NCBI RefSeq assembly: GCF_007641255.1
Contig: NZ_CP036259.1
Location: 1,116,001 to 1,180,000, forward strand
DNA: 64,000 nucleotides
Direction of reading: 5' to 3'
Origin: Sporomusa termitida
GTDB taxonomy: Bacteria; Bacillota; Negativicutes; Sporomusales; Sporomusaceae
The notes beneath the pieces are model-generated. The model was not told where the DNA came from, searched no databases, and worked only from the letters and a program-made list of their open reading frames with translations. A program made the position numbers and the translations under genes. Below are positions 16,446 to 24,896 of this stretch, one piece after another (the first letter of the stretch is position 1; every line of letters begins with the position of its first letter).

Positions 16446-18302
16446 GTGAAGTTGAATGTGATTAAGTTATTTCCACAAGAAAGCAAAGCAGAACAGGACC
16501 TTTTGCTTGTTGCAAAACCTGACCGCAGGCGGCTTGCCAAAGTGCCTGACCAGGAGGGGCTGCGCACCAATACCGACCGGCGCCGGGGAAGCAGTACTGC
16601 GGTTGCGGCTGATTTTGCCCAGATCATTGACAATGAAAATAAAGGCAAACGGTATGTGGTGGATTATGCCGTTGCCATCGAATATAGTGCTGCCGGCCAA
16701 AAAATTACCGGTGCCGGTAAAGGGGCTGATATATCGTCAAGCGGTATGCTGCTGGAGGTCCCGCCGGCTGTTGCTCAGGCTTTAAGCCAGTCACCGACAA
16801 TCAGGCTGAAGTTTGTTATAACCCCCGGTTCGATGCCGGAAGGGTATGAGATGAAGGTCGATATTGCCGCCCGCTATATCCGCTGCAGCCAAACCGCAGG
16901 CGGAGCCTGCCTGTGTGGCGTGGAATTTACCGAATCGCTGGCCCAGTATGCCACCCGGAAGAAAAACTGGTATATGCTGTCGATCGCCTCGCTGCTGCTG
17001 TTCTTTATAACGGCCTGTATCCTGCTGATGCGGGCGGAAAGCGTAATTTACTTTAAATTCAATAAGCTTTTGTATACGTACAGTATTATTGCCGCCAGTT
17101 TTTTGCTTACCAGATATCTGTTCGGTTCTTTTTACCGCCCGGTTCCCCTTGATAAAAACTTTACGCCGGGAGTCACGATTGTAATTCCTTGCTTTAATGA
17201 AGAACAATGGATACAACGAACGATTGCCGGCTGTATTAATCAGGATTATCCGATCAATAAACTGGAGGTTGTTGTTGTTGATGATTGCTCGACCGACAGC
17301 TCGTTCGCCAAGATCCAAGCAATCGTCGAAGAACTGAAAACTACAGAGCACCGCTATGATATGGCAACAAGGCTGCATTATGTTCGCCAGGAAAAAAACG
17401 CCGGCAAGCGGGAGGCGTTAGCCAAAGGAACCTTAATGGCTAAGCATGAACTGGTTGTGTTTGTGGACTCAGACAGCTTTCTCGATCCCTTTGCCATCCG
17501 GAATATTGTCCAGCCGTTTAAGGATACCAAAATGGGCGGGGTTTCCGGCCGTACCGATGTTGCCAACACCTATACCAATGCCCTTACCAAGATGCAGGCT
17601 GTCCGGTACTATATCGCCTTCCGGATCATGAAAGCGGCGGAAAGCTATTTTGATGCCGTGACCTGTCTGTCCGGCCCGCTCTCCTGCTACCGCAAAGAAT
17701 TGGTTGTAAAATATCTGGATGCCTGGCTGAACCAACAGTTTTGCGGTGAAAAAGCCACCTTTGGCGATGACCGCAGTATGACTAATTTTATATTAAAAGA
17801 GAACCGTACCGGGTATCAGGATACTGCCATTTGCAACACCATTGTACCCAACACGTATCGTGTTTTTTTAAAACAGCAGATGCGCTGGAAACGGTCCTGG
17901 CTCAGGGAGTCGCTGATTGCCGCCACCTTTATGTGGAAAAAAGAACCGTTTATGGCCTTATCCTTTTATATGGGGCTGCTGGTGCCGCTGCTGGCGCCAC
18001 TGATTGTTATCTACAACCTGCTGTATATTCCCGTTGCCCACCGGGTGTGGCCGTTGACCTTTCTGCTTGGCCTGTGTTTAATGGCCTGGCTTATGAGCAT
18101 GGCCCAGCTGCTGCTGCGAAAAAGCTCAACCTGGATTTACGGGTTATGGTTTTGCCTGTATTATGAGGCCGTGCTCTTGTGGCAGATGCCGATTGCCTGG
18201 GTTACTTTCTGGAAAACTACCTGGGGAACGCGGCTGACCCCGGCCGATATTGAGGAACTGGCGAAAAAGAACTATGGAAAGCAGAAGGGTATAAGCCGAT
18301 GA
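16446..18302 (+). CDS. PilZ-domain family 2 glycosyltransferase (processive polysaccharide synthase)
   Basis: A 618-residue membrane synthase. Residues about 65-165 form a PilZ-like domain with D95-I-S-S-S-G, matching DxSxxG, but the RxxxR switch reads R69-Y-V-V-D73, so it is degenerate. Two membrane segments follow (about 178-225), then a GT-A domain with D279-D-CSTD, D341-S-D343, GDD (440-442) and Q477-QMRW481, the signature of processive synthases such as NodC and hyaluronan synthase. Four C-terminal membrane segments complete it. It should polymerise nucleotide sugars and extrude the chain. The N-terminal PilZ order differs from BcsA, where PilZ is C-terminal. Start GTG has a poor SD and is uncertain. 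Confidence 0.88.
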   Translation: MKLNVIKLFPQESKAEQDLLLVAKPDRRRLAKVPDQEGLRTNTDRRRGSSTAVAADFAQIIDNENKGKRYVVDYAVAIEYSAAGQKITGAGKGADISSSGMLLEVPPAVAQALSQSPTIRLKFVITPGSMPEGYEMKVDIAARYIRCSQTAGGACLCGVEFTESLAQYATRKKNWYMLSIASLLLFFITACILLMRAESVIYFKFNKLLYTYSIIAASFLLTRYLFGSFYRPVPLDKNFTPGVTIVIPCFNEEQWIQRTIAGCINQDYPINKLEVVVVDDCSTDSSFAKIQAIVEELKTTEHRYDMATRLHYVRQEKNAGKREALAKGTLMAKHELVVFVDSDSFLDPFAIRNIVQPFKDTKMGGVSGRTDVANTYTNALTKMQAVRYYIAFRIMKAAESYFDAVTCLSGPLSCYRKELVVKYLDAWLNQQFCGEKATFGDDRSMTNFILKENRTGYQDTAICNTIVPNTYRVFLKQQMRWKRSWLRESLIAATFMWKKEPFMALSFYMGLLVPLLAPLIVIYNLLYIPVAHRVWPLTFLLGLCLMAWLMSMAQLLLRKSSTWIYGLWFCLYYEAVLLWQMPIAWVTFWKTTWGTRLTPADIEELAKKNYGKQKGISR

Positions 18303-20161
18303 CGATAGACAATGAACAATTCACCGCCCGCAAAGACCGGAAAAAAAGGGTCCGGGTTGGGCTCCAGCTGCTGATTATCCTGGCCGTGCTTGCCGGTTGT
18401 CTGGCCGCTTTATATACCTTTAAAACCTATAAGCCTTATCCACCGCCGACTACGGCCGGGGATAAAGGCTTTATCGCCCTTGCTTATTTTGGCGTGGAGA
18501 GAACAGGCAGCCAGAGCCTGATCGGCGCGGGGCGTTTGCGTGAGCATTTACAGGCCCTGCAAGCTTTGGGGTATGTAACCGTCACCCAGCAGGATATTGT
18601 GAACTACTATCAGTCAGGGCAGGACCTGCCGGCAAAGTCATTGTTTTTACTGTTTGAAGACGGCCGGCGGGACACGGCTGTTTTCGCCCAGAAGATTCTG
18701 GAAGACCTTAACTTTAAAGCAACCATGCTGACTTACCCGGAGAAATTTGACAAAAAAGACACTAAATTTTTAAGACCGGCCGAACTGACCGAGTTGGAAA
18801 GAACAACCTTCTGGGAAATGGGGACAAATGGCTACCGGCTTGCCTTTATTAATGTATTTGACCGCTATGATAATTATCTGGGAGAACTGGACCCCTTGCA
18901 GCACGCCGCGGTGGCGCCGTATTTAGGGCGTAAATACAATCATTATTTAATGGATTATATCCGGGACGAGTATGGGATTCCCCGGGAGAGCTACAACCGG
19001 ATGAAAGCCCGGCTTACGTATGATTATGAAGCCCTGCGCGACAGTTACAGCAAGTCCCTTGGTTATGTACCGGGAACCTATATATTAATGCACGCCAATA
19101 CCGGCAGCTTCGGCAATAATGACAAAGTAAGCGCCGTAAATGAATACTGGATTAAAGAACTGTTTACAATGAACTTTAACCGGGAAGGGTTTAGTTTTAA
19201 TCAGAGAAACAGCAGTATTTACGATTTAACGCGGATGCAGCCCCAGGCGTACTGGCATACCAATCATTTGCTGATGCGTATCAAGTACGACATTAATCAG
19301 GAAATGACCTTTGTCACCGGCGATGCAGCCAAACATAAAGCCTGGGAAACGCGGCAGGGAGCGCTGGAGATTCAGGATGAAACAATGATTTTGACATCTT
19401 TGCCGCAAGCTAACGGATTAATGCGTTTAAAGAACAGTGAGGATTTTAAAGACCTGAAGCTTTCCGTAAGACTCAGAGGCAATAAACTGGGGCTGCAGAA
19501 GCTCTATCTCCGGGCCGATGAAAACCTGAGCCGGTTTTTATCGGTATACCTTCTGAATAATATTCTCTATGTTACGGAAAAAAACACCGGGACCGAAACA
19601 GAATTATTCAGCTTAGACCTGGATAAACACGATGGCCAAGAGGTTCTGTCCGTCCCGGAGGATAAAAAAGCGGCCGAGCTGCGGGCATTGGAGACTTTGC
19701 TAAAGTACGCTGATTCGGCTGCCAAAGCAAAGCTTTATGCCGAACGCCTACAAGCTAAAAAACTGGAGGAAGCCCCCGGCGTAGCGGCCGGAGCAGCGGC
19801 CTATAGGCCGCTGCTCAGTGTTCATGACCGGGGTGACCGGCTGTTGGCGCTGGCCCTCAAAGGGGACCGGCTTAGTATTAAGATTGATGATAAAGAGGCT
19901 GTGCAGGCGCTGCCGGTAGCCGCCGCCAAGGCCGGCGCCGTTTATCTTGAGGCCGCCTGGGGCGGTTATGGCTGGAGTCAGAGAAATCTGGCCGATGACG
20001 TATACGACGGCGTATTTGAACAGCTGACGATTACCGGAAATACGGGGGCAGACAGGGAAAAAATTTTGTTTGACAGCAGGCTGCAGGGCTTTGCGGCGGT
20101 TAAGCTTACCGTCAGACAGCTGTGGGCAGGCCTGATAAACTGGTTTATTGTAAACTTGTAG
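18299..20161 (+). CDS. PgaB-like deacetylase-fold protein, probably non-catalytic
   Basis: A 620-residue protein translated from ATGA overlapping the synthase stop. It has a membrane anchor (residues 20-43), then a domain resembling the NodB/PgaB N-terminal fold: IALAYFGVER, LREHLQALQALGYVTVTQQDIVNYY, SLFLLFEDGRRDTAVFAQKIL, NFKATMLTYPE. The DD of motif 1 is replaced by FEDG, and the usual H-x3-H motif is replaced by MGTNGYRL, so metal binding is doubtful. The C-terminal half (about 340-620) is beta-rich and resembles no domain I can name. It may bind or guide the polymer in the periplasm. Confidence 0.7.
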   Translation: MTIDNEQFTARKDRKKRVRVGLQLLIILAVLAGCLAALYTFKTYKPYPPPTTAGDKGFIALAYFGVERTGSQSLIGAGRLREHLQALQALGYVTVTQQDIVNYYQSGQDLPAKSLFLLFEDGRRDTAVFAQKILEDLNFKATMLTYPEKFDKKDTKFLRPAELTELERTTFWEMGTNGYRLAFINVFDRYDNYLGELDPLQHAAVAPYLGRKYNHYLMDYIRDEYGIPRESYNRMKARLTYDYEALRDSYSKSLGYVPGTYILMHANTGSFGNNDKVSAVNEYWIKELFTMNFNREGFSFNQRNSSIYDLTRMQPQAYWHTNHLLMRIKYDINQEMTFVTGDAAKHKAWETRQGALEIQDETMILTSLPQANGLMRLKNSEDFKDLKLSVRLRGNKLGLQKLYLRADENLSRFLSVYLLNNILYVTEKNTGTETELFSLDLDKHDGQEVLSVPEDKKAAELRALETLLKYADSAAKAKLYAERLQAKKLEEAPGVAAGAAAYRPLLSVHDRGDRLLALALKGDRLSIKIDDKEAVQALPVAAAKAGAVYLEAAWGGYGWSQRNLADDVYDGVFEQLTITGNTGADREKILFDSRLQGFAAVKLTVRQLWAGLINWFIVNL

Positions 20162-20181
20162 GCAAAGGGGGAGCTATGTAA

Positions 20182-21216
20182 ATGAACAGCACAGGCTGGA
20201 CAATCTGTAAGGCAACCATACTGGCAGCTGTCTTGGTTATTCTGATCGGCTGTAATTATAATGGCCAGTCGGCCGGCAATCAAATGTTGAAAGAGCCGGC
20301 CAAGCGCTCGGCCTGGTTAGCCTACTGGGATCTGGAGGCAGGCGCAAAAGACCTGGCAAGGATCGGTAAAAAGCTGGATCAGCTCTCTTATTTCGGTGCC
20401 TATTTTGCTAAAGACGACACTCTGTTCCTGCCCCGTGAGCTGAGTGCCCAAAAAAGTGAGCTGCAAGCGAAACAGCGGGGTTATGAAACCTATCTTACTT
20501 TTGTCAATGACCTGCACAAGGCCGACGGATCGGTCGTGATGAAAGATACGGAGGTTCTCCGCCGGGTGTTTGCCGACGAGGCGGCTATGGAAAAGCATAT
20601 TGATGAGATTATTGCCATGACTTTACAGGCCGGCTTTGATGGTATTGAAATTGATTACGAACGCGTATGGAAAGAGGCTGAAGCCGGACAGTTATTCTTA
20701 ACCTTTGCCGAAAAGCTTTATGTCAAAGCCCTGAACAATAACCTGAAACTAAGGCTGGTGCTGGAACCGGGTACGCCCTTCGCTGCCACCCGTTTTCCCC
20801 GGGGGCCCGAATATGTGGTTATGGCCTATAACCTCTATGGCATGCACAGCGGACCCGGGCCAAAGGCCAATAAGGAGTTTATTCAAAAGACAGCGGCCCT
20901 CATGCAGACTTTGCCTGGGGAAAAATCATTGGCCTTGTCCACAGGCGGCTGCCTGTGGAGCGATAACGGGGAAAAGCGGTTTCTGACGGAAATCGAGGCC
21001 AAAACCCTGGCCGCGGTTTATGAGGCGGAGCCATTAAGGGATGACGAAAGCCAGTGCCTGGTTTATTCTTATCAGGATAACGGCATTTCCTATCAGGTAT
21101 GGTATGCTGATGTCAAAACATTAAATTATTGGCTTGCGGTTGCGCAAGAGCAGGGGATAAATAATATCAGCCTGTGGCGTTTGGGCGGTAACGTGGCTGT
21201 TAATAAACTTAAATAA
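20182..21216 (+). CDS. GH18-like glycoside hydrolase lipoprotein
   Basis: A 344-residue protein with a lipobox-type signal (VLVILIGC at about residue 25). The core has the GH18 barrel-strand signature GFDGIEIDYE (D153, D158, E160), fitting DxxDxDxE with the last Glu as acid catalyst, plus YVVMAYNLYG and NISLWRLGG near strands 6 and 8. GH18 and related enzymes cut beta-1,4-linked N-acetylhexosamine chains, so it may trim or release the operon's polymer. Start ATG follows GGGGGAGCTATG. It is the last gene, ending in a strong terminator. Confidence 0.78.
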   Translation: MNSTGWTICKATILAAVLVILIGCNYNGQSAGNQMLKEPAKRSAWLAYWDLEAGAKDLARIGKKLDQLSYFGAYFAKDDTLFLPRELSAQKSELQAKQRGYETYLTFVNDLHKADGSVVMKDTEVLRRVFADEAAMEKHIDEIIAMTLQAGFDGIEIDYERVWKEAEAGQLFLTFAEKLYVKALNNNLKLRLVLEPGTPFAATRFPRGPEYVVMAYNLYGMHSGPGPKANKEFIQKTAALMQTLPGEKSLALSTGGCLWSDNGEKRFLTEIEAKTLAAVYEAEPLRDDESQCLVYSYQDNGISYQVWYADVKTLNYWLAVAQEQGINNISLWRLGGNVAVNKLK

Positions 21217-21232
21217 AAACCTCAGGCAGCGC

Positions 21233-21271
21233 CAAAGGCCTGCCGGTGATTTGGGCCGGCAGGCCTTTTGG
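21233..21271 (+). terminator. Terminator of the exopolysaccharide operon
   Basis: AAAGGCCTGCCGG and CCGGCAGGCCTTTT pair around TGATTTGGG and are followed by GGTCATT. It also ends just before the convergent MerR gene. Confidence 0.75.
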
Positions 21272-21318
21272 TCATTAATCAGGCTAATAGGCCGCCAGTT
21301 GAGTTCACGGCAGCTGCT

Positions 21319-22155
21319 TTAAGACGGATAAGCAACCTGAAAAGAGATTTGGTTGATATAGGCGCTTGTATCCTGGGTAAGCCAATGATTTTTCAAGGGG
21401 AGAAGATAGATATTGCTCATAATTGTCAGGCGGTTAAGGGCAATGAAGTCCATTATTTTTTTATATACTGTTGGTGCCTCTTGATAATAGGTTCCCCGGA
21501 AGCGCATTGTCAGATATAAGCCTGCCGGCCGGACGCAGCAGTGCTTTTTGGCGGCAGTATGGGCAACCGGTGTGAAATACTGGATGGTTTTATTAAACTT
21601 TCCGGCCAGAAACTCATTTTTATCGATAATCCAGCCGGTAGTAAATTCCTTGAAGTGTTTTTTGGAGACGGCGGTTTGATTGTGGCGGGATAAAATCCTG
21701 ATCCGTTCCCGCACAGACACCCCTTCTGTTAGCAATTCGCTGACAAATAAAGTTTTTTCCGGCTGATAATTTAATTGAATTTGATCAAACAGGGTTTGGC
21801 GGATTTTAGCTATTGTTTTTAATGACAACTGTAAACTGTTTTTAATTTTAGTGGTTTCTTCGATTAGCTTATCGCATTCTTTGTCTTTATCCAGCAGCAG
21901 CTGCTCGAAATTCTCCAGGCTGCGGTGCTGGAGATAATTTTTGATAGCCTGAATAGGAATATTTAGCTTGCGCATATTGAGAATAATTTCCAGTACAAGG
22001 TATTGAGAAACGGAATAATAGCGATAGCCGTGCTGGTTTACAAAGGCCGGAATCAGTAATTCATTTTTGTCATAATACAATAATGTTTGTTTGGGGATAC
22101 CATAGAGCGCCGCCAGTTCGCCGGCGGTAATGTAATTCTCTTTGTCATTTGCCAT
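21319..22155 (-). CDS. MerR-family regulator with BmrR/GyrI-like effector domain
   Basis: A 278-residue regulator. The start is ATG at 22155 (MANDKENYITAGELAALYG), 11 nt after AGGAG. Residues 8-75 are the winged helix of MerR proteins (TAGELAALYGIPKQTLLYYDKNELLIPAFVNQHGYRYYS split over two helices), residues 80-135 the dimer coiled coil, and about 145-278 a BmrR-like small-molecule domain (ERIRILSRHNQTAV..., YLTMRFRGTYYQEAPTVYKKI). The nearby palindrome at 22309 and three promoters with the same palindrome and 19-bp spacers suggest it activates the B12 receptor genes and the cobN unit. A tetrapyrrole or corrinoid effector is my inference. Confidence 0.85.
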   Translation of the reverse strand: MANDKENYITAGELAALYGIPKQTLLYYDKNELLIPAFVNQHGYRYYSVSQYLVLEIILNMRKLNIPIQAIKNYLQHRSLENFEQLLLDKDKECDKLIEETTKIKNSLQLSLKTIAKIRQTLFDQIQLNYQPEKTLFVSELLTEGVSVRERIRILSRHNQTAVSKKHFKEFTTGWIIDKNEFLAGKFNKTIQYFTPVAHTAAKKHCCVRPAGLYLTMRFRGTYYQEAPTVYKKIMDFIALNRLTIMSNIYLLPLKNHWLTQDTSAYINQISFQVAYPS

Positions 22156-22233
22156 ATTCCGTATTTCTCCTATATCAAATAATGTACCGGTCTTAAACAA
22201 TGCCGTAAGTGCGTGCAGCTTAATGTTGTAATC

Positions 22234-22262
22234 ATTATTATTGATAAAGCGGGGTGTGTCAA
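22234..22262 (-). promoter_or_regulatory. Promoter of the MerR regulator gene
   Basis: On the minus strand TTGACA (22262-22257) and AATAAT (22239-22234) are 17 bp apart, 79 nt before the start codon. Confidence 0.5.
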
Positions 22263-22308
22263 GAATAAACCGAATAATTCGGTTGCGCTTCAGGCGGGGA
22301 GCTTGAAA

Positions 22309-22330
22309 CCGTATGACCGGTATATAGCGG
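22309..22330. promoter_or_regulatory. MerR-type operator without matching promoter (site 4)
   Basis: CCGTATGACCGGTATATAGC is the same palindrome core as sites 1-3. No -35/-10 pair with 19-bp spacing flanks it on either strand. It lies about 45 bp upstream of the regulator's own promoter and may serve autoregulation. Confidence 0.5.
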
Positions 22331-22538
22331 CTGATTTAACCTTCAGCCAGCTCAGCGTCTCCGCAGGGCAGCTTATTTTTATCCTGCCAGAATTATAAAC
22401 AGTGAATGTTATGTCCGGGGAATATGGAAAATCTTTATCCTAAGGCACAGGCGGCTGCTGCCGGCGTCTCCCGGACTTGACAGAAGCCACTAATTAGCCT
22501 GTTGTGACTGAGGCGGTAATGTCAGGTTTATAAAAGAC

Positions 22539-22569
22539 TTGACTATATAACCGGTATATAGTTTACCTT
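22539..22569 (+). promoter_or_regulatory. MerR-type promoter and operator (site 2)
   Basis: TTGACT and TACCTT are 19 bp apart. ACTATATA and TATATAGT are perfect arms around ACCGG. It precedes the second cobalamin riboswitch by about 45 nt. Confidence 0.72.
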
Positions 22570-22609
22570 ATTAGTTGACATATGCTTTACGCAGATTAAT
22601 TTAATAGTG

Positions 22610-22795
22610 TGAAAACAGGTGCCGAAAGGCTTAATAGGTAAATCGGTGCAACGCCGATGCGGTCCCGCCACTGTAACGGGGAGCGATGCCACAACATGTC
22701 ACTGAAGGTCAGCTTGGGAAGACGTGGCTGAGCAATGATCCGGAGCCAGGAGAACTGCCTGTTTTTATTTACCAACAGCCTACGAGTGATAGGAC
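22610..22795 (+). promoter_or_regulatory. Cobalamin riboswitch 2
   Basis: AGGTGCC, GGCTTAATAGGTAA, TCGGTGCAACGCCGA, GCGGTCCCGCCACTGTAA, GATCCGGAGCCAGGAGAACTGCCTG and GCCTACGAGTGAT follow the B12-box order. It is close in sequence to the one at 4445 and controls a second TonB receptor. Confidence 0.93.
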
Positions 22796-22870
22796 GGTAA
22801 TTCAGGGTACTGACAAGTGTTATTTGCCATGTCTTTGCGTGCGCAAAACCAGACCTGCCGACAGTACCTT

Positions 22871-22906
22871 AAAACCTTTCTTCAGCGCGGAAGAAAGGTT
22901 TTTTTA
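22871..22906 (+). terminator. Riboswitch-linked terminator in the second receptor leader
   Basis: AAAACCTTTCTTC and GAAGAAAGGTTTTTTT form a strong stem around AGCGCG, 36 nt before the receptor start. Confidence 0.8.
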
Positions 22907-22941
22907 CATAGATAACATGAGAAGAGTAAGGGGTTTTGTTG

Positions 22942-24828
22942 ATGACAAGAAATGTGTCCCGGAAAAAAGCGATGAGACTGGCAATAGTTTCGGCCCTAAC
23001 ACTCTCGGCCGGCTGCCTCGGGCAGGGCACGGTGCAGGCTGAAGAGATGAAAACCTATTTTTTCGATGAGGTAGTCATTACAGCGACGCGGACACCGGTA
23101 AAGGAGTTTGATGCCAATGCCAATATTACGGTAATTACGAGTAAGGAGATTGAAAGAAATCATTATGCCAATCTGTCGGAGGCTTTGCGGGAAGTGCCTG
23201 GGGTTATTGTCAACAACTACAGTTTAGCCGGGTATTATGGCAGTAATGGCATGAAAATTAATGGCGCCGACGAGGTTGTTGTGTTAATTGACGGGGTTAA
23301 GGTTAATTCGGCCGGGGCCAAGTTTTCGCCCTCGATGTTTGCCAACCTGGATAATATTGACCGCATTGAGGTGCTGAAGGGTTCTGCTTCCACCTTGTAC
23401 GGATCTGACGCCAAAGGCGGGGTTATCAATATCATCACCCAAAAAATTGAGGGCAACAGCTCGAAAGTAAAGCTGGAGGGCGGCAGCTACAATGGCGAGA
23501 ATTATTCGTTTATGCATGAAGAGCGGCAGGGGGACTGGGGCTGGCGGGTAATTGCCAAGAAAGCCCTGCTTGGCGATTTTAAAGATGGCCGCGGCCTTAC
23601 GGTTCCGGCCGCTTTGAATGCCGATATGACAGGCGTCAAAATCACCAAAGATTTCGGCGAGAAGTCGGATCTGACCTTTACCTATGATGCCTATAAGGCC
23701 GATTACAAATTTCAGTCCCTGTGGGACAGCCGGTTTAAAACGGGGACAACCGATAATTATAATGGCCGGGTGATTTATAATACCCGTTTGGACGAGAACA
23801 CGACCAATCAATTCGCAGTCGGCATAAATATGTACGATGATTTGTATCAACTGGACAGCGGCGCTTTTTATGCAACCAAGGTTAAGACCATGAGGATTTC
23901 CGATCAGTTTACCAAAAACTTGGCCGACACGCATCTGGTGACAACCGGTTTTGAGTTTGCTGAAGACAAGGTAATTTCCTTTAACGGGATAAAATTAACG
24001 AACCGGGCCCTGTATCTGCAGGATGAATGGAAGATTACCGGCCAGTGGAAACTGACCGGCGGCTTGCGGTATGACAATAACTCCGGCTTTGGCAGTCATA
24101 CTACCCCCAGTATCAATCTGGGCTATAAATTCAGCGATAAAACCAATATGTACCTGGGGCGCAGTGAGTATTTTATTCCGCCGTCGCCAACGCATTTATA
24201 TAATACCAGCTACGGCAATCCGAACATTAAGCCGGAAACGGGCCATACGTCCGAAGTCGGCATTAACCACCGGCTTGATGATACCTTGGTGGCGTCGGCC
24301 CATATTTTTAAACGGGATTCGAAAAACCGGATCGGCTATGTTTATCCCCGGTACACTAATGTTGGCGATGAGAAGGCCGACGGCTGGGATATTCAGCTCC
24401 GCAAGCAATTTTCCAGCGCTGTCAGTGCTTTTGTCGGCTATACCCATACCAATGTGGAGGCGACACAACAAAGGGCGGCCAATGTGGACGGCTATATACC
24501 CAAAGGGGCCTGGAATGTGGGCACTGATTACAGTGCCGGCAAATTAGACGTTTCGCTCGTCGGCAAAGGCATTATTGACAGGCCCGGTCCCCAAACTGCT
24601 GACGCCGTGGACGATTTTTTCCCGGCCAACACCTACTGGGTCTGGGATATCGGGGTCAATTACCAGGCCGGCAAAGCCGTTAAAGCCTTTGTAAAAATAA
24701 ATAATATCTTTGATAAATTTTATGCAGAGCACTCCAATGCCCGTTATTACTGGAGCTCAACCCCGGCTGGACAATGGTGGAGCGCCCCGGGCCGGAATAT
24801 CCGCGTCGGTATGGAGTATACATTCTAA
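22942..24828 (+). CDS. btuB: TonB-dependent outer-membrane receptor, BtuB-like (second copy)
   Basis: A 628-residue receptor. Start ATG 22942 lies 8 nt after AAGGGG. A signal peptide with LSAGCLGQGTVQAEE is followed by a TonB-box-like EVVITATRTP, a plug (EIERNHYANLSEALREVPG, IDRIEVLKGSASTLYGSDAKGGVINIIT) and a barrel ending VGMEYTF with the C-terminal phenylalanine. It differs clearly in sequence from the receptor at 4874 but shares its leader design of MerR operator, B12 riboswitch and terminator, so the two probably take up different corrinoids or act in different conditions. The downstream gene begins 68 nt later under a third copy of the operator. Confidence 0.9.
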   Translation: MTRNVSRKKAMRLAIVSALTLSAGCLGQGTVQAEEMKTYFFDEVVITATRTPVKEFDANANITVITSKEIERNHYANLSEALREVPGVIVNNYSLAGYYGSNGMKINGADEVVVLIDGVKVNSAGAKFSPSMFANLDNIDRIEVLKGSASTLYGSDAKGGVINIITQKIEGNSSKVKLEGGSYNGENYSFMHEERQGDWGWRVIAKKALLGDFKDGRGLTVPAALNADMTGVKITKDFGEKSDLTFTYDAYKADYKFQSLWDSRFKTGTTDNYNGRVIYNTRLDENTTNQFAVGINMYDDLYQLDSGAFYATKVKTMRISDQFTKNLADTHLVTTGFEFAEDKVISFNGIKLTNRALYLQDEWKITGQWKLTGGLRYDNNSGFGSHTTPSINLGYKFSDKTNMYLGRSEYFIPPSPTHLYNTSYGNPNIKPETGHTSEVGINHRLDDTLVASAHIFKRDSKNRIGYVYPRYTNVGDEKADGWDIQLRKQFSSAVSAFVGYTHTNVEATQQRAANVDGYIPKGAWNVGTDYSAGKLDVSLVGKGIIDRPGPQTADAVDDFFPANTYWVWDIGVNYQAGKAVKAFVKINNIFDKFYAEHSNARYYWSSTPAGQWWSAPGRNIRVGMEYTF

Positions 24829-24832
24829 GCTA

Positions 24833-24863
24833 TTGACTGTATGACCGCTATATAGCGTAGAAT
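24833..24863 (+). promoter_or_regulatory. MerR-type promoter and operator (site 3)
   Basis: TTGACT and TAGAAT are exactly 19 bp apart around GTATGACCGCTATATAGC. There is no riboswitch here; the small gene starts 34 nt after the -10 element. Confidence 0.75.
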
Positions 24864-24896
24864 GGAAAAAACTACATTTGGAAATGAGGTAAAAGC

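Noticed and set aside
22213-22398. 61-codon plus-strand frame between the MerR gene and riboswitch 2
   Set aside because: It runs across the regulator promoter and operator, has no SD and no protein-like pattern.
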